This document shows, one piece after another, positions 38,217 to 47,026 of a stretch of 64,000 nucleotides of DNA; within the stretch, counting starts at the first letter, position 1, and every line of letters starts with the position of its first letter. The translations under genes and the position numbers were made by a program. The DNA is from Chitinophaga caseinilytica. Its GTDB lineage: Bacteria; Bacteroidota; Bacteroidia; Chitinophagales; Chitinophagaceae. Under the pieces are notes generated by a model. The model did no database searches. It saw only the letters and a list, made by a program, of their open reading frames with translations, and was not told where the DNA came from. The stretch is taken from positions 3,207,001 through 3,271,000 of the forward strand of contig NZ_CP150096.1 of the NCBI RefSeq assembly GCF_038396765.1, given 5' to 3'.

Positions 38217-39649
38217 AAATACTGGCCGATATCCTCGTTTACCTGCTGGTGACCGGCATCTTCGTATATTCCGTCACCCTCATCATCTCGTACATCGTCA
38301 TCGGCATCAATTCCGTGAACGAAACGCGGGAATACCTGCATAAAAACGAAGCCACCGATTACCGCCTCCTGGCCGCATCACCGCATGCGCCCACTGTGAG
38401 CATCCTGGCGCCGGCATACAACGAAGGCGCAACCATCGTGGATAACGTGCGGTCGCTGCTGTCGCTGTATTACAACAAACTCGAACTGGTCGTCATCAAC
38501 GACGGGTCGAAAGACGATAGCCTGCAAAAGCTTATCGACGCGTACCAGCTGGAAAAAGTGGATTTCTTCGTCAACTACCGCATCCCGACGAAAGAAGTGC
38601 GGGCCGTGTACAAAACGAAACACCCGGCCTACAACAAGCTCGTGGTGGTGGATAAAGTGAACGGGGGGAAGGCGGATGCGCTGAACGTGGGCATCAATAT
38701 CGCAACCAACGATTATATCGTTTGCATCGACGCCGATTGTATCCTGGAGCACGACGCAATTCTCAAAATGGTGAAACCGTTCCTGGAAGAAGGGGAGAAG
38801 AAAGTGATCGCGTCGGGCGGGGTGATCCGCATCGCGAATTCCTGCGAGATCACCAATGGCCGCCTCACGCGTGTGCATCTCCCCGACAATTACTGGGCCC
38901 GTATGCAGGCGCTGGAATACATCCGCGCGTTTTTGCTGGGGCGCATGGCCTGGGCGCGGCTGGATGGGCTGCTGCTCATTTCCGGGGCATTCGGCGCGTT
39001 CGACAAGGAGATCGCTATCCGCTGCGGCGGTTATAATACCAATACGGTTGGGGAAGACATGGAACTGGTGGTAAGAATGCGGCGATATATGCATGAGCAG
39101 GACGTACCGTATAAAGTGACCTATATCCCTGATCCGCTCTGCTGGACGGAAGCCCCCGAGACCGGGACCATCCTCACCCGCCAGCGCAACCGCTGGACGC
39201 GGGGCACCATCGAAACGCTGCGTTTTCACAAGAAAATATTCCTGAACCCGCGGTACGATCTGCTGGGGGCATTGAGCTATCCCTACTGGCTGCTGTTCGA
39301 AATGCTGGCGCCGCTCATCGAGTTCACGGGGTTCGTGGTGTTTTTGTTCCTGGCTTTCTTCGGGCTCATCAACTGGCACATGTTCTTCGCGTTTTTGTTG
39401 TTCATCGTGTCTTTCGGGTACCTCAACAGCGTTTTTGCCATTTACATGGAAGTATATACCTATAACCAGTACCGCCGCCGCAAAGAGATCCTCAAACTGG
39501 TGCTGGCGGCGCTGACGGAGCCGTTCATATTCCATCCGTTCGTAGTATGGGCGGGCGTTCGCGGGTATTTCGATTTCTTCCGCAAGTCGAAGAACTGGGG
39601 CGAAATGACGCGCCGCGGTTTCGGCAAGGCACAGCCGAAAAACGGTTGA
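38213..39649 (+). CDS. Processive family 2 glycosyltransferase (polysaccharide synthase)
   Basis: This inner-membrane synthase has 478 residues from the ATG at 38213, which overlaps the HEAT gene stop. An N-terminal helix (6-35) precedes the GT2 domain (about 55-335): PTVSILAPAYNEGATI, the nucleotide-sugar Asp motif DAD (173-175), GED in the acceptor region, and QRNRW (324-328), the signature of processive synthases such as BcsA and PgaC. Three to four C-terminal helices (about 350-445) form the channel. The sugar is unknown; the YaiO-like barrel, HEAT protein and LTA-synthase-like gene nearby make a matrix or capsule polymer likely. Confidence 0.92.
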   Translation: MKILADILVYLLVTGIFVYSVTLIISYIVIGINSVNETREYLHKNEATDYRLLAASPHAPTVSILAPAYNEGATIVDNVRSLLSLYYNKLELVVINDGSKDDSLQKLIDAYQLEKVDFFVNYRIPTKEVRAVYKTKHPAYNKLVVVDKVNGGKADALNVGINIATNDYIVCIDADCILEHDAILKMVKPFLEEGEKKVIASGGVIRIANSCEITNGRLTRVHLPDNYWARMQALEYIRAFLLGRMAWARLDGLLLISGAFGAFDKEIAIRCGGYNTNTVGEDMELVVRMRRYMHEQDVPYKVTYIPDPLCWTEAPETGTILTRQRNRWTRGTIETLRFHKKIFLNPRYDLLGALSYPYWLLFEMLAPLIEFTGFVVFLFLAFFGLINWHMFFAFLLFIVSFGYLNSVFAIYMEVYTYNQYRRRKEILKLVLAALTEPFIFHPFVVWAGVRGYFDFFRKSKNWGEMTRRGFGKAQPKNG

Positions 39650-39738
39650 TCCCAATTTTCATGTACCCTTTATTCCGCCCCGCCGGATTAATATCGTAAA
39701 TTCGTTCCGCAATATTCAGTCATAACGCGCCAAAACAA

Positions 39739-40956
39739 ATGAATAACGCAGATTTCGGATTCGACGTATTATTCAAATATGCGACACTTGGTATACTGGT
39801 GGCCGATACAGCCGGTAATATCGTAATGTCCAACCCTTTCCTGCTCCGGCAGTTCGGATACACGGCCGAAGAGCTGGAAGGCCAGAAGGTGGAAAAACTC
39901 ATTCCCGACCGCTACGCCGGCCGTCACGAAAGCCATCGCGACCGTTTCAGCCATCATCCCCATAACCGGCCCATGGGCATGGGAATGGATCTTTTCGCGC
40001 GGCGGAAAGACGGGACAGAATTCCCGGTGGAAATCAGTCTCGGTGTTTATGAAGCGCCCAACGGTCGCCTGGTGGTGGCCTTCGTGAGCGACATATCCCT
40101 GCGCAAACAGTCGGAAGACGCGCTGCGCGAATTGAACGCGGAACTGGAACAAAAGGTGGCGGATCGTACGGAATCGTTGTCGAAGCTCGTGAAGCAGATG
40201 GAAATGCAGATGAAGGAGATAGAGCGGAAAGACAATGAATTACGGATGGCCCTGCAGAAGGAAAAGGATTTGAACGAACTGAAGAGCCGCTTCGTTTCCA
40301 TGGCTTCCCACGAATTCAGGACGCCCCTCAGCACCGTACTTTCCTCATCCTACCTCATTTCCCGCTATACGGCGGGAGAAGAGCAGCCGCAGCGCGAGAA
40401 GCACATCCAGCGGATCGTTTCCTCCGTCAACCTCCTGACCGATATTCTCAATGATTTCCTCAGCGTAGGCAAGATCGAGGAAGGAAGGATCCATGTGCGG
40501 CCGGCCACGGTAAACGTGGAATCCATCATCGGCGCCACCGTACAGGAACTCTTCGAGCTTAACAAAAAAGATCAGCGCATTTCGTACGTGCATACCGGTG
40601 ACCCGGAAGCGCTTCTCGATCCGGCGTTGCTCAAACATATCATCCTCAACCTGTTGTCTAACGCCATCAAATTCTCGCCGGAAAGCAGCGCTATCGGCGT
40701 ATCTTCCGAACGGGAAGGGCAGCAACTGGTGATCCGCGTGGCCGACCAGGGCCGCGGCATCAGCGAAGACGACCAGGCGCACCTTTTCGAACGCTTCTTC
40801 CGTGGCAACAACGTGTCAGATATTCAGGGCACCGGCCTCGGACTGCATATCGTAGCCAAGTATACCGAACTGATGGATGGCAACATCCAATGCCGCAGCG
40901 AAGTAGGAAACGGCACCGAATTTATTCTGACTTTTCAAATCCCGCCCAACACATGA
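39739..40956 (+). CDS. PAS-domain sensor histidine kinase
   Basis: This cytoplasmic kinase has 405 residues. One PAS domain (about 8-130) is followed by a coiled coil (about 130-185, LNAELEQKVADRTESL), HisKA with the phosphorylated His in MASHEFRTPLST, and HATPase_c (LNLLSNAIKFSPES, DQGRGISED, GTGLGLHI). There are no membrane helices, so it senses an internal signal, possibly redox or a small ligand bound by the PAS domain. Its stop overlaps the ATG of the REC-CRP gene (ATGA at 40953-40956), which makes that protein the likely phosphoacceptor. Confidence 0.92.
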   Translation: MNNADFGFDVLFKYATLGILVADTAGNIVMSNPFLLRQFGYTAEELEGQKVEKLIPDRYAGRHESHRDRFSHHPHNRPMGMGMDLFARRKDGTEFPVEISLGVYEAPNGRLVVAFVSDISLRKQSEDALRELNAELEQKVADRTESLSKLVKQMEMQMKEIERKDNELRMALQKEKDLNELKSRFVSMASHEFRTPLSTVLSSSYLISRYTAGEEQPQREKHIQRIVSSVNLLTDILNDFLSVGKIEEGRIHVRPATVNVESIIGATVQELFELNKKDQRISYVHTGDPEALLDPALLKHIILNLLSNAIKFSPESSAIGVSSEREGQQLVIRVADQGRGISEDDQAHLFERFFRGNNVSDIQGTGLGLHIVAKYTELMDGNIQCRSEVGNGTEFILTFQIPPNT

Positions 40957-42011
40957 GCACGATTCTCCTGATCGAAGACAATGCCGACATCCGCGAAAAT
41001 ACCGCGGAAATCCTCACCATGGCCAATTACAAGGTGCTGACCGCAGCCGATGGCATGCAAGGCGTGCAGATGACTTTCGAGCATCACCCGGATCTGATCA
41101 TTTGCGATATTTCCATGCCCGTGCTCGACGGCTACGGCGTGCTGCACATGCTGCACAAACGCAACGCCCTCCAGCATACGCCCTTCATCTTCCTCACCGC
41201 CCGTACCGAAAGAACGGACATGCGCAAAGGCATGGAAATGGGGGCCGATGATTTCATCACCAAGCCCTTCGACGCCATGGAGCTTCTCCAGGCCATCGAA
41301 ATCCGCCTGCAGAAAGCCAGTAAGCTGAAGGAAGACATCGCCCAGGGCCCCGGCGCCATTTCGGCGCTGCTGTCCGCAACCGGCGGCGGCGACCAGCTGG
41401 AGGCGCTGAAGAACGAGCGCAATACGCAGCTGTTCAAAAAGAAACAGGCCGTGTATTCCGAAGGGAAACACGCCACCAACCTGTTTTACATCGTCAAAGG
41501 AAAAATCAAGGCCAGCAAACGGCATGATAACGGGAAAGAGCTCATCACCGGTCTTTACAACGAAGGCGATTATTTCGGGTATACACCGCTGCTGAGTGGC
41601 GGATTGTACCAGGACAGCGCCGAAGCGATGGAAGACGCGGAGATCGCCATGATCCCGAAAGCGGATTTCGAAGCGCTCATGAACGGGAACCCCGCCGTAC
41701 AGCGCCGCCTCATCCAGATGCTGGCCAACAACATGGCCGAAAAGGAAGAACAGCTGCTGGGCATCGCTTACAACTCCCTGCGCCGCAAAGTGGCCGACGC
41801 GTTGCTGGCACTCGATAAAAAATACAATGCGGCCGGTAGCATGCAGTTCAGCATCGACATCAGCCGCGATAACCTGGCCGCCGTTGCCGGCGTGGCCAAG
41901 GAATCCCTCATCCGGACGCTGGGAGATTTCCGCGACGAAAAGCTCATCAGCATCCGGGAGGGCGAAATTATCCTGGAAGACCGTAAGAAGCTGGCGCGCC
42001 TCCTGAATTAG
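40953..42011 (+). CDS. Response regulator fused to a CRP/FNR-type transcription factor
   Basis: This protein of 352 residues has a receiver domain (1-125, phosphorylation site D52 in ICDISMP, lysine in ITKPFD), a cyclic-nucleotide-binding-type beta-roll (about 150-260, GEYF-like GDYFGYTPLLSG) and a CRP winged helix (about 265-350, DISRDNLAAVAGVAKESLIRTL as recognition helix region). The fusion lets one DNA-binding protein read both a kinase signal and a ligand. The start at 40953 is chosen because upstream in-frame codons lie inside the kinase gene. The last 44 bases overlap the convergent coiled-coil gene. The universal stress gene nearby is a candidate target. Confidence 0.9.
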   Translation: MSTILLIEDNADIRENTAEILTMANYKVLTAADGMQGVQMTFEHHPDLIICDISMPVLDGYGVLHMLHKRNALQHTPFIFLTARTERTDMRKGMEMGADDFITKPFDAMELLQAIEIRLQKASKLKEDIAQGPGAISALLSATGGGDQLEALKNERNTQLFKKKQAVYSEGKHATNLFYIVKGKIKASKRHDNGKELITGLYNEGDYFGYTPLLSGGLYQDSAEAMEDAEIAMIPKADFEALMNGNPAVQRRLIQMLANNMAEKEEQLLGIAYNSLRRKVADALLALDKKYNAAGSMQFSIDISRDNLAAVAGVAKESLIRTLGDFRDEKLISIREGEIILEDRKKLARLLN

Positions 42012-42327
42012 GGAGGTCTGCGCACTGCATCCGCAGGTGCCCGATTTCTTCTTTCATTTTGCCCAGGTCGGATTCCAGTCCTTCCCGCTGCAACAAATAC
42101 GATTTACCATCTGAATGCTTCTGGTACAGCATCACCAGGTCGTGGTGCATGAGTGCGAGGGCCTGGTCGTTCTGCAGGAACTGCTGCTGCAGGGATTCCG
42201 CACGCTCCAGGAACTGGCGCGACGAATCCAGCTGCAAAGCCTCCATCAGCCGTTGTTTCAGCAGGATGTTCTCCTGTTTGAGGAACTCCAGCATCCGCAA
42301 TAATTCAGATTTCTTCTCCCGGCTCAT
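41968..42327 (-). CDS. Small coiled-coil protein
   Basis: This protein of 119 residues is almost entirely heptad-rich helix (LLRMLEFLKQENILLKQRL and the following 70 residues), with a short glycine/proline tail. No family is recognised. It starts 2 bases after the universal stress gene ends and reads the same way, so the two are co-transcribed. Its 3' end overlaps the convergent REC-CRP gene by 44 bases. It may be a structural or adaptor protein in a stress pathway. Confidence 0.6.
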   Translation of the reverse strand: MSREKKSELLRMLEFLKQENILLKQRLMEALQLDSSRQFLERAESLQQQFLQNDQALALMHHDLVMLYQKHSDGKSYLLQREGLESDLGKMKEEIGHLRMQCADLPNSGGAPASYGLPG

Positions 42328-42329
42328 TT

Positions 42330-43151
42330 TTACTTGTTATGTGCGATGAATAAGGCGCAGGGTACCGCTTTCATAAGCAGGTCGGCCATGCTGGCCTTGA
42401 ACCAGCGGCTCACGGTGCTACGCTGATAGGCGCCGAGCACCACGAGGGTTTTGCTGTCTGCCTTCAGCAGGTGATCGAGGATGGCGTTTTCCGCATCGCC
42501 CTGCAATACTTCGTATGCGGCGTTGGGGTTGTGCCTTTTCATGAACTCCTTCATCAGCTGGTTTTCCGGAACATGGTGGTTATCGTCTCCCCGAACGGTG
42601 ATCACCGTGGCCGGCAGTTTGTTCGTTTCCGGCAGGATGGCGGAGAACATTTTGATGGCGAAAACGGAAGACGGCGCCCCGTCGTACAGCATCACCGTTT
42701 TTTCCACCGGCTGCCATTTCAGGGGCGAGATTAGCACGGGGCATTGCACTTCCGACAGCAGGTCGCGGATGAAGCGGGTGGGCGCGGCTTCGGGTAAACG
42801 GGTGAAAGTTTCGTCGGCGCCGATGATCAGCAGATCGGCGTATATGCTTTCCCGTAGGAGGTCGGGCAGGGCGAACGATTTATCGCGGCGGACGGTGAAA
42901 TTGACGCCACCGGCCTGGCAGGCGGTTTCGAATTCTTTGACCGCATTGTCCCGGATCTGTTTATCCTTGGCCATCCGTGCTTCGAGGTCGTTGGTTTCCA
43001 TGGCGGTAGCGATAGAAAAGCTGTTGTGGGTGAAATCGTCGAGGAAAACGCCGACGAGGTGGGCTTTTTCCCGGGCGGTGACAGCTATGGCCGTTTGCAT
43101 ACTGGATTCCGAAAGTTTAAGGCCGTCGAGGGCAACAATGATCTTTTTCAT
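42330..43151 (-). CDS. Universal stress protein, tandem UspA domains
   Basis: This protein of 273 residues starts at 43151 with MKKIIVALDGLKLSESSMQTA, a typical UspA beginning; an upstream in-frame start would add a non-family leader. The two UspA-like halves are about 1-145 and 150-273. The second has LVVLGAYQRSTVSRWFKASMADLLM, which resembles the ATP-loop region G-x2-G-x9-G(S/T), though the glycines are only partly kept. These proteins help cells survive starvation, oxidants and other stress. The next gene (coiled coil) is 2 bases away. Confidence 0.85.
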   Translation of the reverse strand: MKKIIVALDGLKLSESSMQTAIAVTAREKAHLVGVFLDDFTHNSFSIATAMETNDLEARMAKDKQIRDNAVKEFETACQAGGVNFTVRRDKSFALPDLLRESIYADLLIIGADETFTRLPEAAPTRFIRDLLSEVQCPVLISPLKWQPVEKTVMLYDGAPSSVFAIKMFSAILPETNKLPATVITVRGDDNHHVPENQLMKEFMKRHNPNAAYEVLQGDAENAILDHLLKADSKTLVVLGAYQRSTVSRWFKASMADLLMKAVPCALFIAHNK

Positions 43152-43246
43152 GCTATAAAATTCAGTTAAAGTGGGTGAAGGAGGAATGATGACGGTCAAC
43201 GGAGCCGTTGATCGTGGTCGGGGCGGATCAGGCGGGCGTAAAATGG

Positions 43247-43287
43247 CCGCGCCCCCGCCTTTCTTACAACAAAAAGCGGGGGCGCGG
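43247..43287. terminator. 12-bp GC-rich inverted repeat, possible terminator of the GH43 gene
   Basis: CCGCGCCCCCGC (43247-43258) and GCGGGGGCGCGG (43276-43287) are perfectly complementary around a 17-base loop. The repeat lies 16 bases beyond the GH43 stop (minus strand). A T-rich tail is weak, so termination may depend on the stem alone. Confidence 0.5.
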
Positions 43288-43303
43288 GTTCGGGGGCGGT
43301 ATG

Positions 43304-44305
43304 TTATTTGTCGTAATGGACGGGCGGCAATTTCGTAGCGGGAACGCCTTCGCGGGTGATGATCACGGGTTTGATAAGGCCGTTTTCGTCGAATTCCAGT
43401 TTTTCGATGCAGGTTTCCCGGGAATTGGCGTGTGTTTCACCGATGGGGCGGCGGTGATAGACGATGAAGTATTTTTCCGTTCCGGGAACATGAATGACGG
43501 AATGATGACCCGCGCCCCTTGCGATGGCGGGGTCCTGGTCCAGTATTTTCCCGATCCGGCGGAACGGGCCAGCCGGGGAATCGGCGATGGCGTATGCCAC
43601 GCTGTAGTCGGGGCCCGTCCAGCCGCCTTCCGACCACATGAAGTAATATTTCCCGTTTTTGATGAACATGAACGGCCCTTCCACATATTTTTCCGGCGTG
43701 ATCTCGCGGAAAACCGTCCCGTCTTCGAACGGTTCGAATCCCGTAAAATCATCTTTCAGCCGCGCGATGTTGCAATGGCGCCAGCCGCCGTAAATAAGAT
43801 AATGTTTCCCGTCTTTGTCGCGGAAAACGAACTGGTCGATGGGCTGGGCGCCGTTATGGAACTTGTCTACGAGCGGTTTGCCGAGATGGTCGCGGTAGGG
43901 GCCTTCGGGCCTGTCGGCCACCGCCACCCCGATGCCGCCATATTCCTGGTCGTTCTGAATATCGTTGGCCCCGAAAAACAGCCAGTATTTCCCATGGTGC
44001 TGGATCACGGACGGCGCCCACATGGCGCGTTTCGCCCATTTGACGGCCGCGGTGTCGAGAATATGGGCGTGTTTTTTCCATTTCACGAGGTCGGCCGAGG
44101 AAAAGGCGTCGAAGAACACCTGTTTTTCGTACGGGGCGGAGAAAGTGGGGAATATCCAATAGTTCCGGCCGTAGATGATGGCTTCCGGGTCGGCGTACCA
44201 GCCCGGGAAAACGGGGTTGCCGGACATTTTCCGTTTGGATTTTTGCTGTGCGGAGGCGGGGAGGAATGCCGCAGCGGCGCAGCAGAGGAGGATCAGGCGC
44301 TTCAT
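43304..44305 (-). CDS. Glycoside hydrolase family 43 enzyme
   Basis: This secreted enzyme has 333 residues with signal peptide 1-20 (ending ASAQ). The five-bladed propeller of GH43 is indicated by GWYADPEAII with the general base D39, QPIDQFVFRD with the pKa-modulating D157, and KYVEGPFMF with the acid E209. Family members release arabinose, xylose or galactose from plant polysaccharides. Length is normal for a single-domain enzyme. It stands alone, without a SusC/SusD pair, divergent from an SDR gene; the substrate cannot be told from sequence alone. Confidence 0.92.
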   Translation of the reverse strand: MKRLILLCCAAAAFLPASAQQKSKRKMSGNPVFPGWYADPEAIIYGRNYWIFPTFSAPYEKQVFFDAFSSADLVKWKKHAHILDTAAVKWAKRAMWAPSVIQHHGKYWLFFGANDIQNDQEYGGIGVAVADRPEGPYRDHLGKPLVDKFHNGAQPIDQFVFRDKDGKHYLIYGGWRHCNIARLKDDFTGFEPFEDGTVFREITPEKYVEGPFMFIKNGKYYFMWSEGGWTGPDYSVAYAIADSPAGPFRRIGKILDQDPAIARGAGHHSVIHVPGTEKYFIVYHRRPIGETHANSRETCIEKLEFDENGLIKPVIITREGVPATKLPPVHYDK

Positions 44306-44373
44306 ATCCGAAATATAGAAAAAACAATCGGGGCTTCCGCTTGTTAAGAATAAGCAACAAAAAAACTACTGTT

Positions 44374-45123
44374 ATGGGTAAACTGGATAAGAAGGTGGTA
44401 TTTATCACCGGCGGCAATTCCGGGATCGGGTTCGCCTGTGCGCAGGCCGCTGCAAGGGAAGGCGCTACCGTCGTGATCGCGGACCTCGAAAAAGTGGATC
44501 ACGGGCCCGCCATTCAAAAGCTGAAAGACCTCGGCGCCGAGGCTTCCTTCGTCCCCATCGACGTATCCGATTTCGAAAGCGTGAAAAAAGCCGTGGCCGC
44601 CACCGTCGAAAAATACGGCCGGCTAGACGTGGCGCTCAACAACGCCGGCATCGGCGCGCCCTACGCCGGGATCCACGAAACCGACGAGAAAGTCTGGCAG
44701 CGGATCATCGACATCAATCTTTCCGGCCAGTTCTACTGCGTCAAATACGAGCTGCAGCAATTCCTCAAACAGGGCGGCGGTGTGATCGTGAACCTCGCGT
44801 CGCTGGCAGGGCTCGTGGCCGAACCGGGCCTGGTACCCTACACCGCCGCGAAACACGGCGTGCTGGGCATTACCAAGAATGTGGCGGTGCAATACGGCGC
44901 ACAAAACATCCGTTGCAACGCCATCTGCCCGTATTACATCGAAACCCCGCTGCTGAAAGACCTGAACGTCGACGTCCGCGAAAAGTGGGAAGAAAGGACG
45001 CCCATCCACCGCCTCGGCAAGCCCGAAGAAATCGCCGGCGCGTTCATCTTCTTCGCGTCAGACGATTCGTCGTATTGCAATGGCAGCATCCTGCCGATAG
45101 ACGGCGGTGTGCTGGCGGGCTGA
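44374..45123 (+). CDS. Short-chain dehydrogenase/reductase (SDR)
   Basis: This classical SDR has 249 residues. The cofactor motif TGGNSGIG is at 13-20, D near the end of strand 2 (VIADLE) suggests NAD over NADP, NNAG is at about 90, and the active-site YTAAK follows a conserved Ser (NLASLAGLV). The start at 44374 is the first ATG in front of the family sequence. The substrate is unknown; relatives include glucose and 3-oxoacyl reductases. The stop directly abuts the stop of the convergent gene at 45124. Confidence 0.92.
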   Translation: MGKLDKKVVFITGGNSGIGFACAQAAAREGATVVIADLEKVDHGPAIQKLKDLGAEASFVPIDVSDFESVKKAVAATVEKYGRLDVALNNAGIGAPYAGIHETDEKVWQRIIDINLSGQFYCVKYELQQFLKQGGGVIVNLASLAGLVAEPGLVPYTAAKHGVLGITKNVAVQYGAQNIRCNAICPYYIETPLLKDLNVDVREKWEERTPIHRLGKPEEIAGAFIFFASDDSSYCNGSILPIDGGVLAG

Positions 45124-45558
45124 TCATTTTTCCGCGAAATAATTGTGAATAAAGGAGAACCCCGATATCTCGAATTCCCCGGCGCCCTTGGCTACCAGGA
45201 AAAGGTCGTGGATGCCGAAGGCGTGCCGTAACTGGCCGGTGAGCTTCACGTTGAAAGTGGTATCTGCCGTGTCGGGGATGCGGATGGAACCGAGTTTTTT
45301 GCTGCGCTTGCCGTTAGGCCTGTCTATCCGGAATTCCAGCCTGGGAGCGGATTTCCCTTTCAGGTTGCTGCTGATCACCACTTCGAACCCGATTTCCCCC
45401 ATGCTCAGGTTCACCTGCCTGAACCCGAGGTACGAGCCCGGCTTCATCATGTACTTCGTTGTATCCGACGCCGGCGTGCGCAACACACCCTGACCGCTTG
45501 CCCGCATTGACAAGCAGCACAGCAGGGCCGCCGTTACGAGGATCGCAAGTGGTTTCAT
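45124..45558 (-). CDS. Small secreted protein with CBM6-like fold
   Basis: This protein of 144 residues has a signal peptide (about 1-22, ending ASGQG). The rest is beta-rich, and the pattern FEVVISSNLKGKS ... LEFRIDRPNGK ... FNVKLTGQLRHAFGIHDLFLV resembles family 6 carbohydrate-binding modules, which have an LRLD and a GVHDLYLVF segment. No catalytic part is attached. It could bind a glycan in the periplasm or on the surface. The fold call is made by eye. Confidence 0.55.
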   Translation of the reverse strand: MKPLAILVTAALLCCLSMRASGQGVLRTPASDTTKYMMKPGSYLGFRQVNLSMGEIGFEVVISSNLKGKSAPRLEFRIDRPNGKRSKKLGSIRIPDTADTTFNVKLTGQLRHAFGIHDLFLVAKGAGEFEISGFSFIHNYFAEK

Positions 45559-45600
45559 AGGTATGGTTCGATCTCGGGTTTTTTCTTCCCGGCAAATTAC

Positions 45601-45624
45601 ATAAAATATTAGAATAAAATATTA
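45601..45624. repeat. AT-rich 11-bp direct repeat
   Basis: ATAAAATATTA occurs at 45601-45611 and 45614-45624, a 13-base period. It lies in the 63-base gap before the CBM6-like gene and runs into the stop codon of the kinase gene at 45622. It may form part of the promoter of the 45558 gene. Confidence 0.4.
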
Positions 45625-46929
45625 TGAATCAATTTTTACCGGCTGTGGTTTGCCGGCGGGGAGCACGAGCGTGAACTGCGTTCCCTGGCTGGGAGCGCTC
45701 TGCCCGTTCAGATGGCCTTTGTTCTGGGCGGTGAATTCCTGGCAAAGCAGCAAACCCAGCCCGCTGCCGCGTTCGCCCTTGGTGCCGTAGCCGGGCGCGG
45801 ATTTGAAAGTGAAGAGCTGTGGAATTTTTTCGGGTGCGATTCCGGTGCCCTGGTCGTGCACGCGGAAAGTAACCTGGCCTTCGACGTTGATGGCGGACAT
45901 GCGGATTTCCCCGCCGGGATAGCTGAATTTTACGGCATTGGAAAGGAGGTTGCGGAGGATGACAGACACCTGGTCGCGGTCGGCATACACCCAGCAATCG
46001 GCCGGCACGTCTACCCGGAGATGGATTTCCTTTTCCCGGATGGCGTTTTCGAACAGCGCCACGATTTCCTCGGTGAGGATGGCCAGGGAAGCGTGGACCG
46101 GTTTCACGCGGATGCCTTTCATCTGGCCCATGCTCCAGCGCAGCATATTGTCCATCGTACCGGCCAGGCGGTTCACTTTTTTGTACAGCTCGTCGGCCGC
46201 GTCTTTCATGTCTGCTTCGGGGTATTCGCCCTTGCGGAACATGTCCAGCAACATTTCCAGCGTGGCCAGCGGCCCGCGGATGTCGTGCGCGATGATGCTG
46301 AACAGTTTTTCCTTGTCGCGGTTCAGCGCCACCAGCGCCTGGCGCTGCACTTCCTTCTCTTCCTCGTAATCGTCGTGCACCCGCTTGAAGTAGGAGAGGG
46401 CCATGATGATGAAAGAGAGTCCCCAGGCCACGTTGAAGATGATCCGGTCGTGCGGGACGGGCCTTTCGGGGATAAAATTGATCCAGGAAAAGCGGACCGC
46501 GAGAAAGGAGGCGATCATCACGAAGGAAAGCGACATGATGAGCCATTTGTTGTCGTACACCAGTACGGTCACGATGAGAATGTTCAGGAGGAAATATTCC
46601 ACCCCGTTCCGGTAGATAAGGGCGGTAACGGTGTAAATGATGATGCTGGAAATGATGATGAAGAGCCTGGCGCTGAGGTACCGTTGTTTCCAGGTGAGGA
46701 TAACGGTGCCCACGCTGCATGCCACGTTCAGGCAATTGAAGAGCGACAGGAGGTACCGCTCCTGGATGCAGTTGGTGATCGCGAAAAATACCAGTCCGGG
46801 GATCCAGGGTACGGTCAGCAGGTTGAGGAGCCGCGTGCGGCGTGCCTCAATGAACGGCATATCCGGTGTGATGCCTATGTTGAGCAGTCGGAATAGGAAT
46901 GATCTGGCCGATAATTCGGAAAATGGCAT
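45622..46929 (-). CDS. Membrane sensor histidine kinase
   Basis: This kinase has 435 residues. The N-terminal half (about 25-190) has about six hydrophobic helices and no recognisable periplasmic domain. HisKA follows, with the phosphorylated His in IIAHDIRGPLATL, and HATPase_c has LRNLLSNAVKFSYPGG, DQGTGIAPE and GSGLGLLL. A membrane-embedded or surface signal is likely. No response regulator is next to it, so it is an orphan; the divergent TPR gene at 47027 is 97 bases away. Confidence 0.9.
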   Translation of the reverse strand: MPFSELSARSFLFRLLNIGITPDMPFIEARRTRLLNLLTVPWIPGLVFFAITNCIQERYLLSLFNCLNVACSVGTVILTWKQRYLSARLFIIISSIIIYTVTALIYRNGVEYFLLNILIVTVLVYDNKWLIMSLSFVMIASFLAVRFSWINFIPERPVPHDRIIFNVAWGLSFIIMALSYFKRVHDDYEEEKEVQRQALVALNRDKEKLFSIIAHDIRGPLATLEMLLDMFRKGEYPEADMKDAADELYKKVNRLAGTMDNMLRWSMGQMKGIRVKPVHASLAILTEEIVALFENAIREKEIHLRVDVPADCWVYADRDQVSVILRNLLSNAVKFSYPGGEIRMSAINVEGQVTFRVHDQGTGIAPEKIPQLFTFKSAPGYGTKGERGSGLGLLLCQEFTAQNKGHLNGQSAPSQGTQFTLVLPAGKPQPVKIDS

Positions 46930-46999
46930 GGTGCAAAGATAAAAAACCTTCGGCTTCGTGGTAGCCCCCTGAACACCATCGCTTTACGGTTGAAAAACG

Positions 47000-47007
47000 T
47001 ATTTTTG
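47000..47007 (+). promoter_or_regulatory. Bacteroidetes-type -7 promoter element
   Basis: TATTTTTG fits TAnnTTTG exactly and ends 19 bases before the ATG at 47027. The -33 region has no exact TTTG. Confidence 0.45.
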
Positions 47008-47026
47008 CCGTTCAAAATCCTAATAT

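Noticed and set aside
43276..43299. G-rich stretch considered as a G-quadruplex
   Set aside because: Only three G runs of three or more are clear; it is better explained as one arm of the 12-bp inverted repeat.
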